The translations under genes were made by a program, and so were the position numbers. From NCBI RefSeq assembly GCF_900109055.1, contig NZ_FOIV01000002.1, positions 1 through 64,000 of the forward strand: a DNA stretch of 64,000 bases, given 5' to 3'. The notes beneath the pieces are model-generated. The model was not told where the DNA came from and did not search any database. It worked only from the letters and a program-made list of their open reading frames with translations. The DNA is from Prevotella sp. khp7 (GTDB taxonomy: Bacteria > Bacteroidota > Bacteroidia > Bacteroidales > Bacteroidaceae). Shown here in pieces: positions 7,654 to 15,767 of the stretch; position 1 is the first letter of the stretch; each line of letters begins with the position of its first letter.

Positions 7654-8337
7654 ATGAAAAAGACTTATAGATTCTACGGCATGACGCTGATGGCCGTTTT
7701 CATGGCCATCGGCACCGCCGCCTGCGACGGCGATGACGAGGAAGAGTCTGGCAACGGCGAGAAGGACGTTCGCATTGAGAAAGTGATTCCCTCCGACATT
7801 CGCAAGAAAATGCAGAAATATATGGCAATCTATGACGGAGTCAATCCTCCAAACGTCGAAGGCTGCTTTGTGATGTCACCCGCTGTGAATGTTTATGACT
7901 CTACTAATGATTATGACCCCGGCGAAGCAGCGGATGACGCATATATGAGGTTCTATAACCAAAATACATCTAATAATACGGTGTCGTACGAAGATTACAA
8001 TGATGGAAACACAAACGAAGCTACAGGTGCCTTCATCAGTGGAGAGGACAATAACTTCTCTGTATATTTCGACACAAATGGAAAGTCAGGAAGCGTCAGA
8101 TTCAAGTTAGCGCTTGTTGTTTCTGGCACAAAGGCTTCTGATGGAATCCGCAACATCTACTATGCTTTCGTGATGACCGAAAAGAACAGCAATGGGGACG
8201 ATGATTTGATAGAAGTTGGTGACTTCCGTGTCTTCAAAGATAAGGACGGAGTTGCATCACCAGCATCATGGACATTCTCTACTCGTGCTATACTTGACGA
8301 AATCACGACCAAAGGCTTGCTCAAGAAAAACAAATAA
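7654..8337 (+). CDS. hypothetical lipoprotein
   Basis: 227 residues with a lipoprotein signal (IGTAAC lipobox, Cys about residue 24) followed by a very acidic stretch DGDDEEESGNGEKD, which in Bacteroidetes often accompanies export of lipoproteins to the cell surface. The remainder has beta-rich segments (FSVYFDTNGKSGSVRFKLAL) with no family I can name. It is the third gene of the operon after the barrel protein, 26 bases apart. A perfect 16-bp stem lies about 35 bases past its stop. Confidence 0.6.
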   Translation: MKKTYRFYGMTLMAVFMAIGTAACDGDDEEESGNGEKDVRIEKVIPSDIRKKMQKYMAIYDGVNPPNVEGCFVMSPAVNVYDSTNDYDPGEAADDAYMRFYNQNTSNNTVSYEDYNDGNTNEATGAFISGEDNNFSVYFDTNGKSGSVRFKLALVVSGTKASDGIRNIYYAFVMTEKNSNGDDDLIEVGDFRVFKDKDGVASPASWTFSTRAILDEITTKGLLKKNK

Positions 8338-8370
8338 ACAAATGTAACTTTTATACATCTACCTTTTGAC

Positions 8371-8425
8371 AACTGGGAGTTTACTCGGAGTAAAGTCGGA
8401 CTTTAGTCGGAGTAAACTCCCAGTT
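8371..8425. terminator. long hairpin after lipoprotein operon
   Basis: aactgggagtttactc (8371-8386) pairs perfectly with gagtaaactcccagtt (8410-8425). Inside, taaagtc (8391-8397) pairs with gacttta (8399-8405) around a single G. The symmetric 4x4 internal mismatch contains the repeated word tcggagtaaa. No U-tract follows, so termination is only one possible role. Confidence 0.5.
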
Positions 8426-8516
8426 TAGTACGGCACCCTCCAAAGGCATGAAAATGTTTGTTTTATGCAGTTTTGCAGGGGCTGCTTACGATTTTACGCA
8501 AAAAGATGGTGGAATG

Positions 8517-8548
8517 TTGCGATTTGTCGGATATTTGCCGTAACTTTG
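8517..8548 (+). promoter_or_regulatory. promoter of argD-proC-proBA-argF' operon
   Basis: TTG (8517-8519), 21 bases, TAACTTTG (8541-8548), 39 bases before argD. It is the only clear promoter seen before the ten closely packed plus-strand genes. Confidence 0.65.
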
Positions 8549-8587
8549 CAACCGATTATATATAATAAGGTATAGAAAGGAACGTAT

Positions 8588-9727
8588 ATGAAGTTATTCG
8601 ACGTTTATCCACTCTTCGACGTGAACATTACGAAGGGTAAGGGCTGTAAAGTGTGGGACGAGAATGGACAGGAATATCTTGACCTTTATGGCGGACATGC
8701 TGTTATCTCGATAGGGCACTCTCACCCCCACTATATTGAGAAGGTGACTGAGCAACTCAGTAAAATCGGATTCTACTCGAACTCAGTGATTAATAAGCTT
8801 CAGGTGGAGTTGGCAGAGCGACTTGGTAAGATCAGCGGCTATGACGACTACCAGCTGTTCCTCATCAACAGCGGCGCCGAGGCTAATGAGAACGCCCTAA
8901 AGCTAGCATCGTTTAAGACAGGCAACACACGTGTGCTCTCTTGCGAGAAGGCTTTTCACGGAAGAACATCTCTCGCAGTAGAGGTAACGAACAACCCTAA
9001 GATCATCGCCCCCATCAACGATAACCATCATACACGATTCCTCCCTCTGAACGACCTCGAGCCTTGGGTTCGCGAATTATCGAAGGGTGGCGTTGCCGCC
9101 GTTATCCTAGAGTGCATTCAGGGTGTTGGCGGTATTCAGATGGCTACGCCAGAGTTTGCTCAGGGACTGGCCTACGCATGTAAGCGCTATGGTGCTGTGT
9201 TGATTTGCGATGAGATACAGTGTGGCTATGGGCGAAGCGGTAAGTTCTTTGCCCATCAGTGGCTAGGCATCAAGCCAGACATCATCACGGTGGCCAAAGG
9301 TATTGCAAACGGATTCCCAATGGGCGGTGTACTGATTTCACCAGAGTTCCAGCCCGTTTACGGACAGTTGGGCACCACCTTTGGCGGCAACCACTTAGCT
9401 TGTGCTGCAGCTCTGGCTGTGCTCGATGTATTCGAGAACGAGGGATTGGTGGAGAATGCCCGTGTCGTAGGTGACTACCTGATGGATGGCATCAGGAACA
9501 TCGGCAGTTCACACATCAAGGAGGTACGTGGTCGAGGACTGATGATCGGCATTGAGCTGGACATGCCCCATGCCATGGTTCGCAAGCCTCTCATCAAGCA
9601 TGAGCACTGCTTTACGGGCTGTGCAGGACAAAACATCCTGCGCCTTCTGCCCCCCCTGTGCCTCACGAAAGCAGAGGCTGATGACTTTATAGAAAGACTG
9701 ATAAGAGTTAAACCAGAAGAGATTTGA
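8588..9727 (+). CDS. argD: N-acylornithine aminotransferase
   Basis: A 379-residue class III PLP aminotransferase for the fourth arginine step. Visible signatures are NSGAEANENALKLAS (phosphate-binding region), DEIQCGYGRSGKFFAHQ (Asp that contacts the PLP ring nitrogen) and VAKGIANGFPMGG with the Schiff-base lysine. Length is slightly short for the family but complete. With a succinylornithine-type transcarbamylase in the same operon, its physiological substrate may be N-succinylglutamate semialdehyde (inference). It opens the ten-gene operon; proC follows after 5 bases. Confidence 0.95.
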   Translation: MKLFDVYPLFDVNITKGKGCKVWDENGQEYLDLYGGHAVISIGHSHPHYIEKVTEQLSKIGFYSNSVINKLQVELAERLGKISGYDDYQLFLINSGAEANENALKLASFKTGNTRVLSCEKAFHGRTSLAVEVTNNPKIIAPINDNHHTRFLPLNDLEPWVRELSKGGVAAVILECIQGVGGIQMATPEFAQGLAYACKRYGAVLICDEIQCGYGRSGKFFAHQWLGIKPDIITVAKGIANGFPMGGVLISPEFQPVYGQLGTTFGGNHLACAAALAVLDVFENEGLVENARVVGDYLMDGIRNIGSSHIKEVRGRGLMIGIELDMPHAMVRKPLIKHEHCFTGCAGQNILRLLPPLCLTKAEADDFIERLIRVKPEEI

Positions 9728-9732
9728 AGATT

Positions 9733-10512
9733 ATGAAGATAGCAGTGATAGGCGCTGGTGCTATGGGTGGCGCCACTGTTGAAGGCCTCATCAAGGGCCA
9801 GCAGTTCAAAAACGAAGACATCACCGTGAGCGATCCGTCACTGGCTGTGGTGGAGAAATTCGCCAAGATGGGTGTCAGTGTAACGACAGACAACAAGTTA
9901 GCTGCCGACACTGCCGATATTGTGTGCATAGTTGTCAAGCCTTGGCTCGTGGAGCGTGTACTGAAGGACATCAAATCGGAACTGAATCCCAAGAAGCAGA
10001 TTCTGATTGTGATTGCTGCAGGAGTATCTTCAGAAAGCATCAAGCAGTGGTTAGGCAATAGCTGCCCCCCTCTCTTCCTTGCCATTCCAAACATCGCCAT
10101 TGCAGAGATGGCATCGATGACCTTCGTGGTACCGGTAGGTGCTTCAGAAGAGGATATCAAGACAGTTGTCAGCATCTTCGACGAGATGGGTAACACGCTG
10201 ATTACAGACGAGCAGCATCTGGCAGCAGGAACGACACTCGCTTCTTGCGGCATCGCCTATGCCATGCGTTATATCCGTGCAGCAGCTGAGGGCGGCGTAG
10301 AGCTCGGTTTCAAGGCCGATGACGCAAAAAAAATTGTGATGCAGACCATGAAAGGGGCCGTAGAGTTGCTTGAAGCCAGTGGGCTTCACCCAGAAGCAGC
10401 CATCGACTTGGTAACCACCCCTGGCGGCGTTACCATCAAGGGCCTCAACGAGATGGAGCATGCAGGCTTCACTTCCGCCGTAATCCGCGGACTGAAAGCA
10501 GGACTGAAATGA
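9733..10512 (+). CDS. proC: pyrroline-5-carboxylate reductase
   Basis: 259 residues from the ATG at 9733; an in-frame TTG at 9724 would add three residues but is the weaker start. The N-terminal Rossmann motif is IAVIGAGAMGGATVEGL. The C-terminal dimer and active-site region shows TTPGGVTIKGLNEMEHAGF, the family's catalytic segment. It makes proline from pyrroline-5-carboxylate and is grouped here with proB and proA six genes downstream, and with arginine genes, so the two pathways may share regulation. Its stop codon overlaps the next start as ATGA. Confidence 0.95.
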   Translation: MKIAVIGAGAMGGATVEGLIKGQQFKNEDITVSDPSLAVVEKFAKMGVSVTTDNKLAADTADIVCIVVKPWLVERVLKDIKSELNPKKQILIVIAAGVSSESIKQWLGNSCPPLFLAIPNIAIAEMASMTFVVPVGASEEDIKTVVSIFDEMGNTLITDEQHLAAGTTLASCGIAYAMRYIRAAAEGGVELGFKADDAKKIVMQTMKGAVELLEASGLHPEAAIDLVTTPGGVTIKGLNEMEHAGFTSAVIRGLKAGLK

Positions 10513-11123
10513 GGCGGGCACTGCTGATACTGACTATGTTCTTCTGTCTGACTGCTTCGGCACAAGACACCCCGAATGCCCGTCAGGCCAAGCGCGTCTT
10601 CAATACAGCGTGGAACCATATCTATGGACAGGAAGGGGTGAAGTTCAACTACAAGATAGACATCCTCCACGTCTATAAGGAAGAAGGCTATTCGTGCAAC
10701 AAAGGCGAAAAAAGTGTCTCTGAACATAAGAACACTATCATCTACGACAATGGAACACTGAAGCACATCGTCCGGACCAACAAGAAGATTGTGGAACTCC
10801 ACGACCCTAAGGTGAATAAGAAGGACGAGAAGTTGCAGATGTTCAAGTTCGAGCCAGACAGCTACACCTATTCCATTGCAAAAGCCGATGACGGAATGTT
10901 GCTTGTCACCCTCGTAGCAAAGCCCAAGGCCAATGTCAAGATGAAACGCATTGAAGCCTTACTCACGCCTGGTAGCTACTACCCCAGACGGTTGCGTATC
11001 AAGGTGAGCATATTCTGGGCCACCATTACCTTCGCCAACTTCCAAGCGGGTGGCATCGACGACCAGCTCTTCGTATTCCCAAAGGAGAAATATAAAGATT
11101 ATAAGATAATTGACGAACGATAA
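10509..11123 (+). CDS. LolA-like periplasmic protein
   Basis: 204 residues with a signal peptide (cleavage after TASA-QD). The mature part has the strand order of the outer-membrane lipoprotein carrier fold: a long N-terminal helix (NARQAKRVFNTAWNHIYG), then strands with IIYDNGTLKHIVRTNKKIVELHDP and LVTLVAKPKANVKMKRIEALL. Bacteroidetes carry many such DUF4292/LolA-like proteins of unclear role. It starts in the proC stop codon and is 13 bases from the XRE gene. The resemblance is at fold level only. Confidence 0.6.
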   Translation: MRRALLILTMFFCLTASAQDTPNARQAKRVFNTAWNHIYGQEGVKFNYKIDILHVYKEEGYSCNKGEKSVSEHKNTIIYDNGTLKHIVRTNKKIVELHDPKVNKKDEKLQMFKFEPDSYTYSIAKADDGMLLVTLVAKPKANVKMKRIEALLTPGSYYPRRLRIKVSIFWATITFANFQAGGIDDQLFVFPKEKYKDYKIIDER

Positions 11124-11136
11124 AAATAAATAAAAT

Positions 11137-11694
11137 ATGGACGAACAGTTAAAACAAATAGGCGAGCGCCTGCGTGGTTTGCGCGACGTACTCGACATCC
11201 CCGTCAGCGAGATGGCAGAAACCATCGGAATCTCGTCGGAGAAGTATGAGAAAATAGAGGCGGGTGAGCTCGATATCACCATCTCGAATCTGATGAAGAT
11301 TGCTCACAAGTATGGTGTTTCGACAGAAGAGCTTATCTTTGCAGAATCACCTCATATGAAGTCTTACTACGTAACTCGCAAGGGTCAGGGCATGTCTATC
11401 GAGCGCACAAAGGCCTATAAATATCAGTCGCTGGTAGGTGGTTTTGTCAACCATAAGGCCGATGTATTCATCGTCACCGTAGAGCCAAAGCCTGGTGTAC
11501 GTACTATCTATAAGAACACCCATGCCGGACAAGAGTTCAACATGGTGCTCGAAGGCAAGATGGAACTCTACATCGGAGGCAAGACCATCATTCTTGAGGA
11601 AGGCGATTCAATCTACTTCGACTCCACCAAGCCCCACGGCATGCTGGCCGTAGGCGACAAACCCGTTAAGTTCCTTGCATTCACAGTTGAATAA
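11137..11694 (+). CDS. XRE-family regulator with cupin domain
   Basis: 185 residues. Residues 1-65 form a Cro/C1-type helix-turn-helix (ERLRGLRDVLDIPVSEMAET, then GISSEKYEKIEAGELDIT). Residues about 105-183 form a cupin barrel with EFNMVLEGKMELYIGGK and EEGDSIYFDSTKPHGM. Such proteins sense a small molecule and regulate a neighbouring gene. The acyl-CoA synthetase gene begins 6 bases downstream, a pairing I recognise as common in Bacteroidetes, so that gene is the likely target. Ligand unknown. Confidence 0.88.
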   Translation: MDEQLKQIGERLRGLRDVLDIPVSEMAETIGISSEKYEKIEAGELDITISNLMKIAHKYGVSTEELIFAESPHMKSYYVTRKGQGMSIERTKAYKYQSLVGGFVNHKADVFIVTVEPKPGVRTIYKNTHAGQEFNMVLEGKMELYIGGKTIILEEGDSIYFDSTKPHGMLAVGDKPVKFLAFTVE

Positions 11695-11700
11695 TAATAT

Positions 11701-13353
11701 ATGGTAGAAAGATTTTTAAAGCAGACTAAATTTACGTCTGTAGAGGATTACAATAAGAATCTGGAATTTATCGTTCCAGAGCATTTTAACTTTGCCTACG
11801 ACGTGATGGACGCGTGGGCAGAGGAGGCACCCGAAAAGTTAGCACTACTTTGGACCAATGATCAGGGTGAAGAAATACGTGCCACTTATGCACAACTGAA
11901 AGAACAGAGCGACCAGGCGGCCTCATACCTGCAGACATTAGGTATTGGCAAGGGTGATCCCGTGATGCTCATCCTGAAGCGTCACTATGAGTGGTGGATT
12001 GTCATGCTGGCCCTGTGTAAGATTGGTGCCATCGTGATTCCTGCTACCCACATGCTGACTAAGCACGACTACGTCTATCGTAACACACGCGCCTCAGTAA
12101 AGGCCATCATCTGTGCCGATGACGACTATATCATCAGTCAGATCAAGTTGGCCATGCCTGAGAGTCCGACGGTGAAACAATATATCACGCTGCGCGACGA
12201 GGAAGGTTTCCACAACTGGAAGGCCGAAGTGGTCAACGCGCCCAAGTTCGAGCGCCCCGCCTTCGTTAATAACAACGAAGACACGATGATTATGTACTTC
12301 ACCTCGGGAACCAGCGGCGAACCTAAGATGGTTGCACATGATTACCTCTATGCTATGGGACACCTGACCACTGGTGTGTTCTGGCATAACCTGCACGAGA
12401 ATTCACTCCATCTCACCGTAGCCGATACCGGCTGGGGTAAGGCTGTATGGGGTAAGTTCTACGGACAGTGGTTTGCTGGCGCTACTGTGTTTGTATTCGA
12501 CCACGAGAAGTTTAATGCCGACACCCTGCTGCGCCAGATGGAAAAATATAAAGTAACCAGTTTCTGTGCACCTCCCACCATCTATCGTTTCATGATTCGT
12601 GAGGATTTGAGTAAGTACGATCTGAGCAGCCTTCAGTACTGCTGCACCGCAGGCGAGGCCCTGAACCCCGCAGTCTATGATAAGTTCTACGAGAAAACTG
12701 GTATCCGCATGATGGAAGGCTTTGGTCAGACAGAGACCACCATGACCCTCGGCACCTTCCCTTGGATGACGCCGAAACCCGGTTCAATGGGTATCCCCAA
12801 TGCCCAGTACAACATCGACCTGCTGCGTGCCGATGGTACCAGCTGCGAGGATGGTGAAAAGGGCGAGATCGTGGTACGCGTAGGCGACAAGAAACCTATC
12901 GGTCTGTTTAAAGGGTATTATCGTGATGAGGAGAAAACCCGCGAGGCTTGGCATGATGGTATCTACCACACTGGTGATATGGCTTGGCGCGACGAAGACG
13001 GCTACTACTGGTTCGAAGGCCGTATCGACGATGTAATCAAATCTTCAGGCTATCGCATTGGTCCGTTCGAGGTAGAGAGTGCCCTGATGACCCACCCTGC
13101 TGTAGTAGAATGCGCCATCACCGGTGTACCCGATGATATCCGCGGTATGGTAGTGAAGGCTACCGTCGTCCTCGGAAAAGAATGGAAAGACAAAGCTGGC
13201 GACGACTTAATCAAGGAACTGCAGCAGCATGTCAAAAAGGAAACTGCTCCTTATAAATATCCACGAATCATCGAGTTTGTCGATGAATTGCCGAAGACTA
13301 TCAGTGGAAAGATCCGCCGCGTAGAGATTCGCAAGAAGGATGCAGAGAAGTAA
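11701..13353 (+). CDS. AMP-forming acyl-CoA synthetase
   Basis: 550 residues of the adenylate-forming (ANL) superfamily. Visible are the P-loop YFTSGTSGEPKMVAHD (about residues 200-215), the A5 motif GFGQTETT, the hinge region DDVIKSSGYRIGPFEVE and the C-terminal catalytic lysine in PKTISGKIRR. It activates a carboxylic acid to its CoA thioester; the architecture is closest to medium-chain or acetyl-type synthetases, and the precise acid is not readable. Paired with the XRE-cupin regulator. Its position within an arginine/proline operon is unexplained. Confidence 0.9.
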   Translation: MVERFLKQTKFTSVEDYNKNLEFIVPEHFNFAYDVMDAWAEEAPEKLALLWTNDQGEEIRATYAQLKEQSDQAASYLQTLGIGKGDPVMLILKRHYEWWIVMLALCKIGAIVIPATHMLTKHDYVYRNTRASVKAIICADDDYIISQIKLAMPESPTVKQYITLRDEEGFHNWKAEVVNAPKFERPAFVNNNEDTMIMYFTSGTSGEPKMVAHDYLYAMGHLTTGVFWHNLHENSLHLTVADTGWGKAVWGKFYGQWFAGATVFVFDHEKFNADTLLRQMEKYKVTSFCAPPTIYRFMIREDLSKYDLSSLQYCCTAGEALNPAVYDKFYEKTGIRMMEGFGQTETTMTLGTFPWMTPKPGSMGIPNAQYNIDLLRADGTSCEDGEKGEIVVRVGDKKPIGLFKGYYRDEEKTREAWHDGIYHTGDMAWRDEDGYYWFEGRIDDVIKSSGYRIGPFEVESALMTHPAVVECAITGVPDDIRGMVVKATVVLGKEWKDKAGDDLIKELQQHVKKETAPYKYPRIIEFVDELPKTISGKIRRVEIRKKDAEK

Positions 13354-13380
13354 ATGGTAAAAAGTAAATAGCGAATAGTT

Positions 13381-13743
13381 GTGGCTGCGCATAACGAACT
13401 AGGAAGGTGGGGTGAGGAGGTTGCATCGGAATTCTTGCAACACCAAGGCTACGAGATTCTGGAGCGCGATTGGAAGTCTGGGCATCACGACCTTGACATC
13501 ATTGCCACAAAGGGCGACACACTTGTCTTCGTAGAGGTAAAGACCCGCCGTAACAGGCTATATGGAGCCCCCGAGGAAGCTATCGATTACAAGAAGCGCC
13601 TCGCATTGCAGTCTGCCATCAATCACTATGTGAAGTCACATTGCGCTTATGCCAATGTACGTTTCGATGTCATCAGCATCGTAGGAATGATAGGCAACAA
13701 TATGCCGGAAATCGATCACATCATGGATGTAACATTAATATGA
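13381..13743 (+). CDS. YraN/UPF0102 nuclease-fold protein
   Basis: 120 residues starting at GTG (13381); a stop codon lies in frame just upstream at 13369, so no longer form exists. The YraN pattern is complete: GRWGEEVASEFL, then GHHDLDIIATKGDTLVFVEV with KTR, the D...ExK core of the PD-(D/E)xK fold. Family proteins are Holliday-junction-resolvase-like in fold but their function is not settled. The stop overlaps the proB start (ATGA at 13740-13743). Confidence 0.9.
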   Translation: MAAHNELGRWGEEVASEFLQHQGYEILERDWKSGHHDLDIIATKGDTLVFVEVKTRRNRLYGAPEEAIDYKKRLALQSAINHYVKSHCAYANVRFDVISIVGMIGNNMPEIDHIMDVTLI

Positions 13744-14507
13744 AAAGAAGATTTGTTATTAAGGTAGGCTCAAACGTGCTAACACGTTCAGACGGGAAGT
13801 TGGACGTCACTCGCATGTCCGCACTCGTTGATCAAATTGCCTGGCTCCGACAAAAGGATATCGAGGTCATCCTCGTAACGTCAGGTGCTGTAGCCTGTGG
13901 CCGACGCGAACTCACCGTTGATCATTCGCTCGACAGCGTAGAGCAGCGTCAGCTGTTCTCTGCCGTCGGCCAAGTTAAACTTGTTGGTCTTTACTACGAC
14001 CTGTTCCGTGAGTTCGGTATTCATGTCGGACAGGTTCTAACGATGAAAGAGAACTTCCAACCAGGCGAACAGTACCGCAACCAACAAGCTTGTATGACGG
14101 TCATGTTAGAAAACGACGTACTGCCTATCGTCAACGAAAACGATACCGTATCAGTTACCGAGTTGATGTTTACTGATAATGATGAGCTCTCTGGCCTTAT
14201 CGCCCAAATGATGAAAGCCGACTCACTGATTCTACTATCTAACATCGATGGTATCTATACCGGTCACCCCGATGATTCATCTTCAGAACTGATACAGACT
14301 GTAGCTCCATGCACCGACCTCTCAAAATACATCAAGACTGAGAAAAGTGCCTTCGGACGTGGTGGTATGCACTCTAAGTATCACACTGCCAGCAATGTAC
14401 AGTCAGCTGGCATACATGTCATCATCGCTAATGGCACTCGTGACAACATACTTATCGATCTCATTGAGAATCCGCAATCAACGCCTCATACAGAATTCCT
14501 AACATAG
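13740..14507 (+). CDS. proB: glutamate 5-kinase, short form without PUA domain
   Basis: 255 residues from the ATG overlapping the yraN stop; a longer open frame upstream reads through the yraN gene out of frame and is not the start. Amino acid kinase fold: [11 protein letters not shown] at the N-terminus, [13 protein letters not shown], and the [20 protein letters not shown] segment. Unlike E. coli ProB it ends after the kinase domain, with no C-terminal PUA domain. It phosphorylates glutamate for proline synthesis and lies 7 bases before proA. Confidence 0.94.
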   Translation: MKRRFVIKVGSNVLTRSDGKLDVTRMSALVDQIAWLRQKDIEVILVTSGAVACGRRELTVDHSLDSVEQRQLFSAVGQVKLVGLYYDLFREFGIHVGQVLTMKENFQPGEQYRNQQACMTVMLENDVLPIVNENDTVSVTELMFTDNDELSGLIAQMMKADSLILLSNIDGIYTGHPDDSSSELIQTVAPCTDLSKYIKTEKSAFGRGGMHSKYHTASNVQSAGIHVIIANGTRDNILIDLIENPQSTPHTEFLT

Positions 14508-14514
14508 AAGAGAC

Positions 14515-15756
14515 ATGCAACTGAAAGAGACTTTCGAACGTGTAAAACGTGCTAGCAAGAGTTTGGCTTTGCTTACCGACGAACAGCGCAACGAGATACT
14601 CAATGCCGTTGCCAGTGCTATTATAGATAATAAGGTGAGAATCCTGAAGGCAAACACTCAGGATCTGACCAAGATGTCGAAAGACAATCCCCTTTACGAC
14701 CGTCTGCAACTTACAGAGGAGCGTTTGGATGGTATTGCTTCCGACATGCGTAATGTAGCCATTCTACCCACGCCATTAGGACATATCACTAAACAGAAGA
14801 CATTACCCAACGGACTTCGTCTTTGCCGTGTCAGTGTACCCTTTGGTGTCATCGGTATGATTTACGAGGCACGTCCCAATGTCACGTTCGATGTCTTCTC
14901 GCTTTGTTTTAAGAGTGGTAACGCCTGCATACTGAAAGGTGGTAAGGATGCCGATTGCAGCAATCGCGAAGAGGTTGCCCTGATTCATGAGGTTCTGGAG
15001 CAGTATGGCGTGTCGAAGGATGTTGTAGCCCTGTTGCCTGCTACCCATGAGGCAACAGGCGAGATGCTCAATGCTGTGGGTTACGTCGATCTCTGCATCC
15101 CCCGCGGAGGCAGGAAACTCATCGACTTCGTTCGTGATACAGCCCGCATTCCTGTGATTGAGACGGGTGCTGGTGTGGTGAACACCTACTTCGACGAGGA
15201 AGGCGACTTGGAGAAGGGTAAGGCCATCATCAATAATGCCAAGACCCGCAGAGTATCTGTCTGCAACGCCCTCGATTGTCTCATCATCCACAAGAGTCGT
15301 CTTCAGGATCTGCCCGCGCTTTGTGAGAAGATGGCAGAAAAAGACGTCATCATCTATGCCGATGCCCAGGCTTATGCGGCCCTTGATGGTAAGTATCCCG
15401 ATCTGGAACATGCTACAGATGACAGTTTCGGCACAGAGTTCATGGATTACAAGTTGGCCATCAAGACCGTTGCCTCACTCGAAGAGGCCCTCGAGCATAT
15501 CGACGATAACGGTTCCGGCCATAGTGAGAGTATCATCACGATGAATGAGCAGACAGCCCGCAAGTTCCAAGCCCATGTCGATGCCGCCTGCGTTTATTGG
15601 AATGCCCCTACTTCATTTACCGATGGTGCCCAGTTCGGCCTTGGCGCTGAGATCGGCATCTCTACACAGAAACTAGGTCCCCGTGGTCCTATGGCACTCG
15701 AGGAAATCTGCACCTACAAGTGGCTCATCGAAGGCGAAGGACAAACCCGCCCATAG
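14515..15756 (+). CDS. proA: gamma-glutamyl phosphate reductase
   Basis: 413 residues of the aldehyde dehydrogenase superfamily, making glutamate semialdehyde for proline. The conserved segment [19 protein letters not shown] and the catalytic cysteine in [15 protein letters not shown] are present. Together with proB upstream and proC in the same operon, the whole glutamate-to-proline route is encoded here. The next gene begins 11 bases after the stop; an apparent earlier start for it at 15720 would overlap proA and is not used. Confidence 0.95.
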   Translation: MQLKETFERVKRASKSLALLTDEQRNEILNAVASAIIDNKVRILKANTQDLTKMSKDNPLYDRLQLTEERLDGIASDMRNVAILPTPLGHITKQKTLPNGLRLCRVSVPFGVIGMIYEARPNVTFDVFSLCFKSGNACILKGGKDADCSNREEVALIHEVLEQYGVSKDVVALLPATHEATGEMLNAVGYVDLCIPRGGRKLIDFVRDTARIPVIETGAGVVNTYFDEEGDLEKGKAIINNAKTRRVSVCNALDCLIIHKSRLQDLPALCEKMAEKDVIIYADAQAYAALDGKYPDLEHATDDSFGTEFMDYKLAIKTVASLEEALEHIDDNGSGHSESIITMNEQTARKFQAHVDAACVYWNAPTSFTDGAQFGLGAEIGISTQKLGPRGPMALEEICTYKWLIEGEGQTRP

Positions 15757-15767
15757 ATAAATATTTG

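Noticed and set aside
8371..8425. Short CRISPR-like repeat because of repeated tcggagtaaa
   Set aside because: Only two copies within one hairpin, no regular spacers and no cas genes.
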